Shown one piece after another: positions 35,203-44,637 of a stretch of DNA of 64,000 nt. The DNA is taken from the NCBI GenBank assembly GCA_020540725.1, contig JAJBSL010000007.1:67715-131714 (forward strand). The letters run 5' to 3'. The first letter of the stretch is position 1, and each line of letters starts with the position of its first letter. The notes beneath the pieces are model-generated. The model searched no databases. It was not told the origin of the DNA and was given only the letters and a program-made list of their open reading frames with translations. The DNA is from Lachnospiraceae bacterium EP-SM-12S-S03. Its GTDB lineage: Bacteria > Bacillota > Clostridia > Lachnospirales > Lachnospiraceae. The position numbers and the translations under genes are program-made.

Positions 35203-37875
35203 TTATTCAATTCCTTCTGTTTCAATAATGAACTTCACGCTTCCATCCATATCATCTGCTTTTCCTGCATAAGAATCATAGCTGCATTCATCAGATGTCA
35301 ATGCATCTACTCTGTCAAGAAGTGTGCCAAGAAGATCGTCTGCCGTTTCCTGCAATTTCTTGATTCCTTCATCATTAAATTTCACGGTTCCGTCTTTCAA
35401 CTGAAGTGCTCCGCTTTGTAATGCTGAAATTCCGGATTTCACTTCGCCGCTGGCCGCCTTCAGTGTTCCGGCTCCCGATGCAAGCTCGTCGGTTCCTGAA
35501 AGCAGTTTTGCCGCACCTTGCCTTAAGGTTTCACTATTCATAGAAAGAGCTGCTGATCCATTAGATAGCTCTCCTCCCAGTGTTGTAAGCCCTGAACTAA
35601 GCTGTTCTGTTCCTCCTGAAAGTGAGTGAACTCCATCCACAAGTGTAGATGTATTTTCTCTTAACATTTCTGCGCCTTGTAGCAGAATCGGATTTGCCTG
35701 AGAAAGCGCATCCAGACCTGTCTGCAATGCATCAATTCCTTTTACGGCTTCCGGGAGACTGTCTGTCTCCTTATCCAAAGTTCCCACATTAGAAGAAAGT
35801 GTTCCGATCGCGCCATTCAATCTTTGCATACCTGTGTTTAACTTGGAAACCGCTTCTTTCAACTCTTCCATCGGTGCTGTCGGAATATTTTCTTTCTGTG
35901 CAGCAATCTGATCCAACTGCTTATTCATTGTGTCAATCTGCGGTGTAAGACCATTGACAGCCTTCTGAACAGATGTAAACTGTGTCTGCATATCAGAAAC
36001 CATGGTTTGAAGTTTGCCAAAGTCCGGTGTCTGAATATCCACATTCACCTGTGGAGCGTCCACTTTACTTAAGGAACTCAAACTTCCCGTATCCACTTTC
36101 GCTCCGGAAAGTTTCTTCACAGTAGCGGAAAGCGCATTGGCTGTTGCGGTATCTCCTGCTGCATTTGCTTTTGCAATCTGTGCATTTAACTCAGCAATTG
36201 CAGAATCAATCTGACTGTTTGATGTTTCTGCAGCGCTCTTCACTGCTGCAATCTGATGATTCTTTTCTGTAATCTGATTGTTCACTTGATCTGCAACGCT
36301 TTTACTTGCTTCATTTACTGCACTTTGGCATGCAGATTTCATTCCTTCAAGCTGCTTTGTAAGTGATTGAAGATTTTCCATCATCTGCTCTCCTGCACGC
36401 ATCATCTTCTCGGTCGGTTCTAATATCTGTGACTGTACCGCCTGAGACATTGTTCCCGCCTGTGCTGTCAATTTTTTACCGGCTGCTGTCATCTCATCTA
36501 CCTGGTTCATCAAAGTTTCCATAGATTGTAAACTCTCGTTTAATTTCTTCGTTCCTTCAGACAAAGCCTGCGACGCTGCATAAATGTCTTCGGAGGAGCT
36601 TCCTTTCCCGTCTACCGCTTTGTTCAAAGCAGTAATTGCGCTCTTAATCTCTGTCAGTCCATTCTTCAATGTTGTAAGCTGTCCTGCTCCTTCTGCAATC
36701 TGTTCCTCACCGGCCACATAGGATTTCACTCCGTCTGCCAAAGATACGGTTCCATTCGTATAATCTTCTACACCTTTTACTACTTTATTGACCCCGTTTA
36801 CATACTCTGTCACTTGACTATTCAAAGCACCGTCTTTTCCCATATATTTTTGGATTCCGTTATTTAGTGTGTCAGCACCTTTTGTATAACTGTTGATTCC
36901 ACCGGATAATTCAGAAACTCCGCTTTTCAATACATCAATACCGCTTTTTAATGTTCCGACACCTTCGTCAAATTCACTGTAACTTGCCCCAAGTGTATCG
37001 GCTCCTTTAGAAAGTGCTTCGGATCCATCCACAAGTTGAAGCGCCGCATCTTCCAATTCATCTAACGAAGATATCACAGAATCCAAATCTTCCGTATCAT
37101 CCAGATTCATGTCTTCCAAAAGATCAGAAAGCGCTACGGTAAATGTAGGATCCATAGAAAAATCTGTGACATCTGCTGTAATTTCAAGACTTTCAGGAAG
37201 GCTGATATCTGCACCTATTTCCTTCGTATCAAGACCAAGGCTTTCCTTTAAACCCGGCATTCCAACGCCAAGTACAATGTTTCTTTGCCCGTCAGAAATT
37301 ACTTTTCCGTTATCAATTACAACATTAGAGAATTTTTCTTCCGGAAGGATCAACCCTGTTACCATAACAAACGGGCTGTAAATTTCTTCCTTTTCCCCAT
37401 CAATCGTTGCTTCCTGTTTTGCATGGTTTGCATAATCGATCCGGATCTTTAATTTTCCACTTTTTCCTTTTAAATCTTCCGGAGCAGTTTCTTTTCCATC
37501 CAAATAATACGTAAATTTCACTGAAACCGGAAGTTCTTTCTCACTCGTTCCCTGATAATAAATGTCTTTCCCATCCGTCTGCCATGTTACGTTGCCATTT
37601 GAATTTTCAAATGTCTCGTCACCTTTTACATTCTTGATTCCATCAAGTTGGGACTGGTCTTTCAACACATCTTCAAGTCCGGCATTCTTCAGCCAGTCTG
37701 ATACCGTAATCTTCGTCTCACTTCCGTCTGCATTTGCATTTACATAAACCGTCTCTTCTTTCGATACCACAGCATTGCTATCAGCTGCATATACCGGCAT
37801 TGTTCCCATAATTCCTGCCATACCAACCGCAAGGCCTGCCATCATTTTCTTTCTAAGTTTTTTATTTCTGTTCAT
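35203..37875 (-). CDS. Secreted heptad-repeat protein, partner of the MMPL transporter
   Basis: 890 residues. A signal peptide (MAGLAVGMAGIMGTMPVYAA, cleavage likely near residue 31) is followed by a beta-rich N-terminal domain (about 35-270). From about residue 275 many x-x-Leu-x-x-Gly heptads appear (for example ALSKGADTLG, LKSGVSELSGGINSYTKGAD), interrupted by a coiled coil at about 460-650, and they resume with LSGGTEQLSSGLTTLG. No C-terminal membrane helix or sortase motif is visible. YhgE/Pip-like proteins share these repeats. It overlaps the MMPL gene by 14 nt, so the two probably form one export machine; the cargo is unknown. Confidence 0.75.
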   Translation of the reverse strand: MNRNKKLRKKMMAGLAVGMAGIMGTMPVYAADSNAVVSKEETVYVNANADGSETKITVSDWLKNAGLEDVLKDQSQLDGIKNVKGDETFENSNGNVTWQTDGKDIYYQGTSEKELPVSVKFTYYLDGKETAPEDLKGKSGKLKIRIDYANHAKQEATIDGEKEEIYSPFVMVTGLILPEEKFSNVVIDNGKVISDGQRNIVLGVGMPGLKESLGLDTKEIGADISLPESLEITADVTDFSMDPTFTVALSDLLEDMNLDDTEDLDSVISSLDELEDAALQLVDGSEALSKGADTLGASYSEFDEGVGTLKSGIDVLKSGVSELSGGINSYTKGADTLNNGIQKYMGKDGALNSQVTEYVNGVNKVVKGVEDYTNGTVSLADGVKSYVAGEEQIAEGAGQLTTLKNGLTEIKSAITALNKAVDGKGSSSEDIYAASQALSEGTKKLNESLQSMETLMNQVDEMTAAGKKLTAQAGTMSQAVQSQILEPTEKMMRAGEQMMENLQSLTKQLEGMKSACQSAVNEASKSVADQVNNQITEKNHQIAAVKSAAETSNSQIDSAIAELNAQIAKANAAGDTATANALSATVKKLSGAKVDTGSLSSLSKVDAPQVNVDIQTPDFGKLQTMVSDMQTQFTSVQKAVNGLTPQIDTMNKQLDQIAAQKENIPTAPMEELKEAVSKLNTGMQRLNGAIGTLSSNVGTLDKETDSLPEAVKGIDALQTGLDALSQANPILLQGAEMLRENTSTLVDGVHSLSGGTEQLSSGLTTLGGELSNGSAALSMNSETLRQGAAKLLSGTDELASGAGTLKAASGEVKSGISALQSGALQLKDGTVKFNDEGIKKLQETADDLLGTLLDRVDALTSDECSYDSYAGKADDMDGSVKFIIETEGIE

Positions 37876-39970
37876 GGTGCTTACTCCTTTCTTTCAACGC
37901 CTTCAATTCAGGGCTCTTTCCAAAAGTTGTCATAATGATCGGTTTATCAAAAATCATAAACATAGCCGGGAGAATCAAAATTACAACAAACATACTGATC
38001 AGCGCTCCACGTGCAAGCAATGTACAGATAGAACCTATCATGTCTACCTTTGAATACAATGCCACTCCAAATGTTGCGGCAAAGAAACTAAGCCCACTGC
38101 TTATGATTGATAACATACTTGTTTTATGCGCGATGGAAATCGCCTCCATCTTCGCTTTTCCTCTTAATCGTTCTTTCTGATACCTGCTTGTCATCAGGAT
38201 CGCATAATCCACTGTTGCTCCAAGTTGTATCGTACCGATCACAATACTTGCTACAAATGGAAGGCTCGTTCCCTGGTAAAATGGAATTGCCATATTAATG
38301 AAAATAGCAAATTCAATGACTGCTACAAGGATTACCGGTAAAAGGAAGGATTTGAATACAAGCAAGATAATAATAAAAATCGCAATAATGGAAATGGTAT
38401 TCACCGTCTGTAAGTCCACATCCGTTACATCCTGCAAGTCTTTCATAAGCGGGGCTTCACCAATCACCATCGTACTCTTGTCTGCCGCTTTTACAATCTT
38501 GTCGATCTTAGCAATCTGTTTGTTCACTTTCGGTGTAGCAGATTCATATTCGGAACAGACAAAAGCCAGTTCGTAATTATCACTTTCCAGCATTTCCTTC
38601 ACCTCGTCCGGAATCATGGAATCCGGAATTGTAGGACCAAATAAGGAATCCATGCTGATGGTCCATTTCACACCGTCTACCTCGCCAATCTTCTCCATCA
38701 TATCCCGCTTTACTTTATCATCCATATTTTTATTCATTAGAACCATATGAATGTTACTCATTTCGAAATCTTCTGCAAGTTTTTTGTTCGCTACATTTCC
38801 CGGAAGACTATCCGGTAAAGATTGTGCGATATTGTAATAAATCTTCGTGTGATTATTTCCATAAACTGCCGGAAGTAATAAAACCAGAAAAATAAGAATC
38901 CATGCTTTATAATGCTTTGTGATAAAAGCAGAGGATTTATCTACTGATTTTATCAACGGTCTGTGCTGTGTTTTCCCAATCGGTTTATCAAAAATCAAAA
39001 TCAATGACGGTAAAAGCGTCACACAACATAGCACACCGATCACTACACCTTTGGCCATAACAATTCCCAAATCTTTACCGAGCGCAAATGTCATAAAACA
39101 AAGCGCCACAAATCCGGCCACAGTTGTAACAGAACTTCCCACTACAGATTTAAACGTATTTGCAATCGCATGCCCCATGGCACGTTCTTTCTCCCCGGGA
39201 AATCTTCGTTTATTTTCCTCATAACTATTCAGAAGGAAAATGGAATAGTCCATCGTAACACCAAGCTGTAATACTGCCGTCAGCGCCTGAGTAATATAAG
39301 AAATCTGTCCCAAGAACAGATTGCTTCCCAAGTTGTATAAGATGGCCGCCCCGATACTGATCAGGAAAAATACCGGAACTAAAAATGATGTTCCTGTAAG
39401 CTCCAACACAAGAAATGAAAGTATCGTCGCAATTACAACATATATCGGAAGTTCCTGAAGTGAAATGTTCTTGATATCCGTAACAATTCCCGTCATTCCG
39501 CTTATAAAACACTGTTCTCCTACTACTTTACGCATCTCGGTCACTGCATCCATCGAATTGTCCGAAGATGTCGTATCATCAAAAAGTGCCAGCATCATCG
39601 TTGCATCCCCGTTAAAGAACGCAGTTCTCAAATCTTTCGGTATCATATCCACCGGCAAGGAAATATCTGCCGCATCATCATACCAAAGTACATCTTTCAC
39701 ATGCGGAATTTTACTGATTTTATTTTCCAGTTTCTGCACGTCTTTGAGTTCCATATCTTCTACTACAACCATGGAAAATGCTCCCATTCCGTACTCATCC
39801 ACCAGAATGTCCTGTCCCTTGACAGTTTCCAATTTTTCCGGCAGATAGCTTAGAAGGTCATAGTTGATCTTTGTCGCTGCCATTCCGAATATCGATGGAA
39901 CAGTTAGCAGAATACAGATCATAAGAATGATAACTCTGTGTTTTGCAATCCATTTTCCTGTTTTGACCAT
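37862..39970 (-). CDS. MMPL/RND-superfamily transporter
   Basis: 702 residues with the classical duplicated RND layout of 12 transmembrane helices. TM1 is near residue 12, a large outside loop at 40-160 follows, then six helices, a second TM7-loop-TM8 unit from about residue 350, and helices to the end. QLGVTMDYSIFLLNSYEENK and QLGATVDYAILMTSRYQKER are the paired Asp-Tyr motifs of the proton relay in MMPL proteins. It belongs to the hydrophobe/amphiphile exporters, often for lipids or drugs. Likely repressed by the divergent TetR protein. Confidence 0.88.
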   Translation of the reverse strand: MVKTGKWIAKHRVIILMICILLTVPSIFGMAATKINYDLLSYLPEKLETVKGQDILVDEYGMGAFSMVVVEDMELKDVQKLENKISKIPHVKDVLWYDDAADISLPVDMIPKDLRTAFFNGDATMMLALFDDTTSSDNSMDAVTEMRKVVGEQCFISGMTGIVTDIKNISLQELPIYVVIATILSFLVLELTGTSFLVPVFFLISIGAAILYNLGSNLFLGQISYITQALTAVLQLGVTMDYSIFLLNSYEENKRRFPGEKERAMGHAIANTFKSVVGSSVTTVAGFVALCFMTFALGKDLGIVMAKGVVIGVLCCVTLLPSLILIFDKPIGKTQHRPLIKSVDKSSAFITKHYKAWILIFLVLLLPAVYGNNHTKIYYNIAQSLPDSLPGNVANKKLAEDFEMSNIHMVLMNKNMDDKVKRDMMEKIGEVDGVKWTISMDSLFGPTIPDSMIPDEVKEMLESDNYELAFVCSEYESATPKVNKQIAKIDKIVKAADKSTMVIGEAPLMKDLQDVTDVDLQTVNTISIIAIFIIILLVFKSFLLPVILVAVIEFAIFINMAIPFYQGTSLPFVASIVIGTIQLGATVDYAILMTSRYQKERLRGKAKMEAISIAHKTSMLSIISSGLSFFAATFGVALYSKVDMIGSICTLLARGALISMFVVILILPAMFMIFDKPIIMTTFGKSPELKALKERSKHHEQK

Positions 39971-40006
39971 TCTTTTTCATCTCCTCAAATCTTTTCTACA
40001 CTAAAC

Positions 40007-40035
40007 ATCATATACAAGAAATGACTATTAGTCAA
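40007..40035 (-). promoter_or_regulatory. Promoter and operator of the MMPL operon
   Basis: TTGACT (40035-40030) and TATGAT (40012-40007) are spaced by 17 nt on the minus strand. The palindrome TGACT-ATT-AGTCA (40022-40034) covers the -35 region and is a plausible TetR operator. Confidence 0.65.
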
Positions 40036-40062
40036 TACCCAAAATGAATTCCGGTCATTTTC

Positions 40063-40091
40063 TTGACAAAATAGCATTTTTCGGCAATAAT
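40063..40091 (+). promoter_or_regulatory. Promoter of the tetR/transporter pair
   Basis: TTGACA (40063-40068) and AATAAT (40086-40091) are spaced by 17 nt, 70 nt before the tetR ATG. Confidence 0.65.
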
Positions 40092-40161
40092 AGTAAATGA
40101 ATATAACACATTCTATTTTCTGACCACGAATTATCCTTGACAATCAGCAGGAGGCATAAAC

Positions 40162-40773
40162 ATGGGAAAAATTGATATCAAGAAAAAAGTAAAAGAGAAC
40201 GCTCTTTTTCAAAATGCGTTTGACCTTTTTACAAATAAAGGATTTGCTAAGACTACAATTTCTGATATTGTAGAACGGGCCGGGCTTGCCAAAGGAACTT
40301 TCTATCTATATTTTAAAGATAAGTATGATTTGAGAGACAAGCTCATCGTCCATAAAGCAGCACAACTTTTTACAGAGGCTCATCAGGAAATTTTAGATCA
40401 GTCTGTAGAAGGATTCGAAAACCAGATTCTGTGTATGACCGACTACATCATTGACCGGTTTAAAAAAGAACATAATCTTCTGCAATTTATTGCAAAGAAT
40501 CTGTCCTGGGGCGTTTTCAAAAATGTTTTCGGTAACTCAAATGAAAAGGAATCTGTACCGTTTTACCGTTATTATCTTCACTCTATGGAACAGTATCAGA
40601 TTACCTGCGAAAAGCCGGAAATTATGCTTTTCACCATTATCGAGCTGATTGGCTCCACATGCTATAACTGTATCATTTTGGAACAACCGGTTACAATGGA
40701 CGAATACCTTCCATATCTTCATAAATCCATATTAAAAATTGTGGAAGTATTTACAGAAGATAATATGACATAA
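40162..40773 (+). CDS. TetR-family repressor
   Basis: 203 residues. The helix-turn-helix reads FDLFTNKGFAKTTISDIVER and AGLAKGTFYLYFKDKYDLRD. The remaining all-helical part resembles regulators of efflux genes. CAGGAGG precedes the ATG. It is divergent from the MMPL operon and 17 nt upstream of a predicted metal/metalloid exporter, so it may control both. Confidence 0.9.
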   Translation: MGKIDIKKKVKENALFQNAFDLFTNKGFAKTTISDIVERAGLAKGTFYLYFKDKYDLRDKLIVHKAAQLFTEAHQEILDQSVEGFENQILCMTDYIIDRFKKEHNLLQFIAKNLSWGVFKNVFGNSNEKESVPFYRYYLHSMEQYQITCEKPEIMLFTIIELIGSTCYNCIILEQPVTMDEYLPYLHKSILKIVEVFTEDNMT

Positions 40774-40790
40774 AAGAGGTGATAGACGCT

Positions 40791-41633
40791 ATGATTTTTG
40801 ATATTATTCTAGACGCAGCAAAGGACAGCATACGGCTTCTTCCGTTTCTTTTCCTTGCATTTTTGATACTGGAACTTTTAGAGTGCTATTCTGACAGGCT
40901 AAATCAGAAAATGTTAATCCGCTTTCGAAAAGCGGGACCTTTTCTCGGTGCTCTGCTCGGATGTATCCCGGAATGTGGAATCCCCGTACTTGGCGCCAAT
41001 TTATTTGCTGCTTCGTTGATTTCACCGGGAACATTGCTTTCCGTCTTCCTTTCTACATCTGATGAGGCAATACTTGTTTTATTAGGGACAACAAATGGAT
41101 CTTCTATTATTCCAAAGCTTCTCTTTGTGAAATTTATCATCGCCGTTATCGTTGGATATAGTATTGATCTTTTCTTTGCGAAATATTTTGAAACCCCAAA
41201 GAAAGCAATGACCGAATCACATACTTGTAGTTGTTGCGGTCATAGTTCCCATATTTTCACACACGCATTGCAGCATACACTAAGTTTATTTTTGTACATC
41301 TTTTTATTCACTCTGGCGCTGAATTTTCTTTTGGAAATCATCGGTTTTTCCAAACTGGCTTCGCTCCTTTTGAAAGATTCTCTGTTTCAACCGATTCTGA
41401 CTGCGGTAATCGGGTTGATACCAAGCTGTGCTTCTTCCATTCTGCTTACTAAGCTATATGCACAAGGAATCCTCAGCTTTGCATCCTTCATATCCGGCCT
41501 TTGTGCAAGCACCGGTGTGGGACTTGTTGTACTTTTAAAAATATATCCGAAACAAAATATATTCCGAAAGATATTGGCAGCACTTTTGATTGCTTCTACC
41601 GGAGCCGGAATCATTCTATCTTTGCTTGGATAA
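40791..41633 (+). CDS. ArsP_2-type putative metal/arsenic efflux protein
   Basis: 280 residues with about ten transmembrane helices in two halves. Each half has a conserved Gly-Cys-x-Pro-x-Cys-Gly or Pro-Ser-Cys-Ala motif: LGCIPECGIPVLGANLFAA and GLIPSCASSILLTKLYAQG. A cytoplasmic loop carries HTCSCCGHSSHIFTHALQHT, rich in Cys and His, probably metal-binding. Databases name this family putative manganese transporter or arsenic efflux protein; the substrate is not established. The start is ATG 40791 with AAGAGGTGA 9 nt before it; a GTG four codons upstream is less likely. Confidence 0.75.
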   Translation: MIFDIILDAAKDSIRLLPFLFLAFLILELLECYSDRLNQKMLIRFRKAGPFLGALLGCIPECGIPVLGANLFAASLISPGTLLSVFLSTSDEAILVLLGTTNGSSIIPKLLFVKFIIAVIVGYSIDLFFAKYFETPKKAMTESHTCSCCGHSSHIFTHALQHTLSLFLYIFLFTLALNFLLEIIGFSKLASLLLKDSLFQPILTAVIGLIPSCASSILLTKLYAQGILSFASFISGLCASTGVGLVVLLKIYPKQNIFRKILAALLIASTGAGIILSLLG

Positions 41634-41644
41634 TAAAATTTACT

Positions 41645-41682
41645 GAACTGTAAAAGGGAGTCTTCTCCCTCTACAGTTTAGC
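41645..41682. terminator. Bidirectional terminator
   Basis: AACTGTAAAAGGGAG, a short loop and CTCCCTCTACAGTT form an interrupted stem between the exporter gene and the convergent apbE gene. Confidence 0.75.
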
Positions 41683-41696
41683 AAAACTATTTCTTC

Positions 41697-42740
41697 TTAC
41701 TTTGCATAAGTAAGAGGAATCTTCTCTTCAAATTGGTCACTGAAATGTGTTTTCCCATCTTCTGTAATAAATACTGCCTGCGTATCCGGCAGACTATTGA
41801 TTAGTGCAAGTCCCTGATCCAGCCCCAACGCAAAACATGTAGTACTCAGGCCGTCCCCATCTACGGATTCTTCCGATATGATCGTTACAGACACCAGGTT
41901 ATTTTCATAAGGATAACCATTCTTTGGATTCAAAATGTGATGATAGATTTTCCCATCCTTTTCAAAATATCGTTCATAAATTCCGGAAGAAACTACGGAT
42001 CGGTCTCGAATTTCTGCTGTGGCTAATGTTTCATTCCGTTCTGCAAAAGGTTTCTGTATTCCCACATGGAAAGCGTTTCCATCCGGATGTTCTCCAACAC
42101 AGAGTACATTACCTCCCAGATCGATAATGGCACTTTCTACTCCCTTTGATATGAGAAATTCTTTCATTTTGTCTGCAATATATCCTTTCGCAATGGCTCC
42201 CAACTCAATCCCCATTCCTTCTTGCTCGAAACGAATCCTGTTCTCTTCTAATTTTACTTTCTCGAATCCCACGCGGTTCACTGCATCCGAAATATCCTTT
42301 GCATCGGGAATCACTTTTTCTCCGGAAGTAAAATCCCATAGAGAGGAAACCGGTTCAATCGTAATGTCAAATGCTCCTTTAGATAATCGACTGTAATACA
42401 GACCTTTTTCAATCAATTCTGCACACTCATCAGACAAAATATAATATCCGTCTTCCTGTGGAAGCGTTCCTGCATTCAACTTGTATATTTCACTGTCCGA
42501 ACGGGTACGGCTGAACATTTTCTCATATTTATCACAAAGATCCATAACCTCATTCAGCACCTTCTCATCTTTTGAATCATAAATTGTCACTTTCACAATG
42601 GTGTTCAACTTAAAATCTGTAGTTGTGATCGGCTGTTCCTGATTTTGCTGTTTTCCATAAAGAAAAACAAAAGACAACAATACAATAACCGTAACAATTG
42701 CCATCCCTATTTTTCTTTTATTCTCTATTATTTTCTGCAT
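41697..42740 (-). CDS. apbE: FAD:protein FMN transferase
   Basis: 347 residues. An N-terminal signal anchor (IGMAIVTVIVLLSFVFLYG) precedes the ApbE domain, which attaches FMN covalently to Thr/Ser of extracytoplasmic flavoproteins such as RnfG, NqrC or FMN-binding-domain proteins. Conserved segments are MGIELGAIAKGYIADKM, IDLGGNVLCVGEHPDG, and the metal/FAD motif YHHILNPKNGYPYENNL. There is no lipobox cysteine, so it is probably anchored by the uncleaved helix. No FMN-binding partner gene is adjacent. Confidence 0.93.
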   Translation of the reverse strand: MQKIIENKRKIGMAIVTVIVLLSFVFLYGKQQNQEQPITTTDFKLNTIVKVTIYDSKDEKVLNEVMDLCDKYEKMFSRTRSDSEIYKLNAGTLPQEDGYYILSDECAELIEKGLYYSRLSKGAFDITIEPVSSLWDFTSGEKVIPDAKDISDAVNRVGFEKVKLEENRIRFEQEGMGIELGAIAKGYIADKMKEFLISKGVESAIIDLGGNVLCVGEHPDGNAFHVGIQKPFAERNETLATAEIRDRSVVSSGIYERYFEKDGKIYHHILNPKNGYPYENNLVSVTIISEESVDGDGLSTTCFALGLDQGLALINSLPDTQAVFITEDGKTHFSDQFEEKIPLTYAK

Positions 42741-42837
42741 CTTTAACTCTGTCCCTTACTTTCAATTGTATTTCTTTCTGCAGATAAATCATATTTTATC
42801 TCTACCGGCGCAGCAACCCCTCTACTTCTCACTTGTT

Positions 42838-43260
42838 TTAGAAAATCTGTACCTTACTTGCCTCTTCGCATTTCAGTTCTTTTTTCAGATCCACAAAATA
42901 CTGGCGTTGTTGTTTCTGAAGATATTTCCCAACGAATGGTTTCATATAGAATTTCTTGGCTGTCACACTTTCCGTAAAGTCCAGTGTTGTTTTCTCTCCT
43001 TGCGGATAAAACTTTCCAGTCCAAGTGCCTTTTATGTTTTCATTTTCCACTTTAAATTCCCAAAGATGATACCGTTTCTTTTTTGTAATTTTAAATATAG
43101 TCGGAATCCCTTCTTTAGAATACTCGATGAATCTGCTGTTATCAATTATCTTGATTCTGTCGATATCACTTCTCCATTTGTAATTAGATAAATCTGTCAC
43201 TGTGTCCCACACTTTCTCAATCGGACAAAGGAACGTGACTTTGATATTTGCAGTTGACAT
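42838..43260 (-). CDS. SRPBCC (START/polyketide-cyclase-like) family protein
   Basis: 140 residues. TANIKVTFLCPIEKVWDTVT at the N-terminus and WTGKFYPQGEKTTLDFTE are typical of the Bet v1-like SRPBCC fold, which makes a hydrophobic ligand pocket. No catalytic residues can be named. GGAGG precedes the ATG. It stands alone; a -10-like TATACT lies about 65 nt upstream. Confidence 0.75.
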   Translation of the reverse strand: MSTANIKVTFLCPIEKVWDTVTDLSNYKWRSDIDRIKIIDNSRFIEYSKEGIPTIFKITKKKRYHLWEFKVENENIKGTWTGKFYPQGEKTTLDFTESVTAKKFYMKPFVGKYLQKQQRQYFVDLKKELKCEEASKVQIF

Positions 43261-43370
43261 AAGAACACCTCCATTTTCATTTCGTTCTTATTAGCATTTA
43301 ACATTGTTCCTAAAATGAGTATACCATATTTATGTTCTGTTGTATTGTTAAGATTTATTTGCCGGTTATA

Positions 43371-43414
43371 AAAATATGCAAATCCAAAGTCTACCTTTGA
43401 ATCTGCATATTTTC
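43371..43414 (-). terminator. Terminator after the FKBP gene
   Basis: AAATATGCAGATTCAAAG, a short loop and CTTTGGATTTGCATATTT (18-nt arms with one to two mismatches) are followed by TTAT on the minus strand. Confidence 0.8.
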
Positions 43415-43421
43415 GTCTACC

Positions 43422-44615
43422 TTATTCGTATATCCCGTTGATAACAACTTCGAACACCGCATCTTTTCCATTCAATTCTTCATTTCCATAATTGTCCGGG
43501 AATGTTACATTTACTTCCACGGTATCTCCTACATGGGCTCCGATGAGTTGTTCTTCAAAGTCATCGATATACTGTCCGGAACCTATGGTAAGATCTGTTC
43601 CTGCTCCGTTTGTATTTCCACCATCAAATTCCACCCCGTCCACAGTTCCTACATAATCAATATTTACGGTATCTCCATTTTTTATCGCAATGCTTGTATC
43701 TGTCGAAAGCGTGTTGCCTGATGTATCGGAATCTTCAGAAGTATCCGATGAATCTGCCGAAGACTCACTCCCTGCGCTTGTTTGATTGCTGCTGTCCGCA
43801 CTTTCATCCTTTTTGTTATCATGATGAACTGCAAGCCAGATTCCTACGGCGACTACCGCAAGAATAATGAGCATAGCTGCAAAGGATTTCACTTCTTTTC
43901 CTGAAAAATGAATTTTTTCTTTCTCTTCTGCTTCTTTCAGACGTTTCAGTGCTTCCCGGCATACGTTCTGTTGCATAATTTCTGCCTTATTCTTTGGCTT
44001 CTGTCTCAAAACTTGTTCCAGTGTACTTACCGGTGTATTTTCCTGAATATCCATCGTCCGAAGATTAAAACCGTTCCTCTTAAGGAAGCGAAGTCGTTTC
44101 ACCCCATCCTTTTGCTTTGCAGTTTCTACCAGAAATCTAATCGTTATCTCCGGCGGTATATAATCCACACTTACACATTTTGCAGCCTGAAATACATGCT
44201 CATCCGCATCTGCAAGATAACACAAATATTGATTCCCCTCTGCAGTTTTCAATACTTTTTCTGCCATTTGTCTGCAATCGCTCAAACATGCCATCTTCAT
44301 CAGCCATGGAAGCATTTCCTTATTTCCCAAATCAAATTTTCTGCCATATTTTAAGAATACTTCCTTCATAAATGTGCTGTTATGATAATTGGTCATATCC
44401 AAACGGAACATTTCTGCCGTGAAGAACTTTATCTGCTTTTCCAGCTCTTTTATGATATCATGGCTTTTCAAAGCGATCATATCTGCAATCAGTTTTTCCC
44501 GTTCTTGTTCATCTTCAATTTCAGAGAGAGCATTTTTCTTAAGCAGGGCAAGTACCCCTGCCCTGTCGTATTTTTTTATTGCTTCATATAGATCTGTTTG
44601 CTCCGTATGCACCAC
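43422..44615 (-). CDS. Membrane-anchored FKBP-type peptidyl-prolyl isomerase with ankyrin-like cytoplasmic part
   Basis: 397 residues. Residues 1-235 are helical and ankyrin-like (DLYEAIKKYDRAGVLALLKK, MACLSDCRQMAEKVLKTAEG, LRFLKRNGFNLRTMDIQENT). A transmembrane helix (about 247-266, FAAMLIILAVVAVGIWLAV) precedes a Ser/Asp/Thr-rich linker (about 270-310). The C-terminal domain has GDTVNIDYVGTVDGVEFDGG, IGSGQYIDDFEEQLIGAHVG and VTFPDNYGNEELNGKDAVFE, a trigger-factor-like FKBP fold, presumably outside the cell. It starts with GTG behind AGAGGTGAT. Its role may be folding of secreted proteins. Confidence 0.85.
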   Translation of the reverse strand: MVHTEQTDLYEAIKKYDRAGVLALLKKNALSEIEDEQEREKLIADMIALKSHDIIKELEKQIKFFTAEMFRLDMTNYHNSTFMKEVFLKYGRKFDLGNKEMLPWLMKMACLSDCRQMAEKVLKTAEGNQYLCYLADADEHVFQAAKCVSVDYIPPEITIRFLVETAKQKDGVKRLRFLKRNGFNLRTMDIQENTPVSTLEQVLRQKPKNKAEIMQQNVCREALKRLKEAEEKEKIHFSGKEVKSFAAMLIILAVVAVGIWLAVHHDNKKDESADSSNQTSAGSESSADSSDTSEDSDTSGNTLSTDTSIAIKNGDTVNIDYVGTVDGVEFDGGNTNGAGTDLTIGSGQYIDDFEEQLIGAHVGDTVEVNVTFPDNYGNEELNGKDAVFEVVINGIYE

Positions 44616-44637
44616 ATCACCTCTTTTCTTCTAGTTC

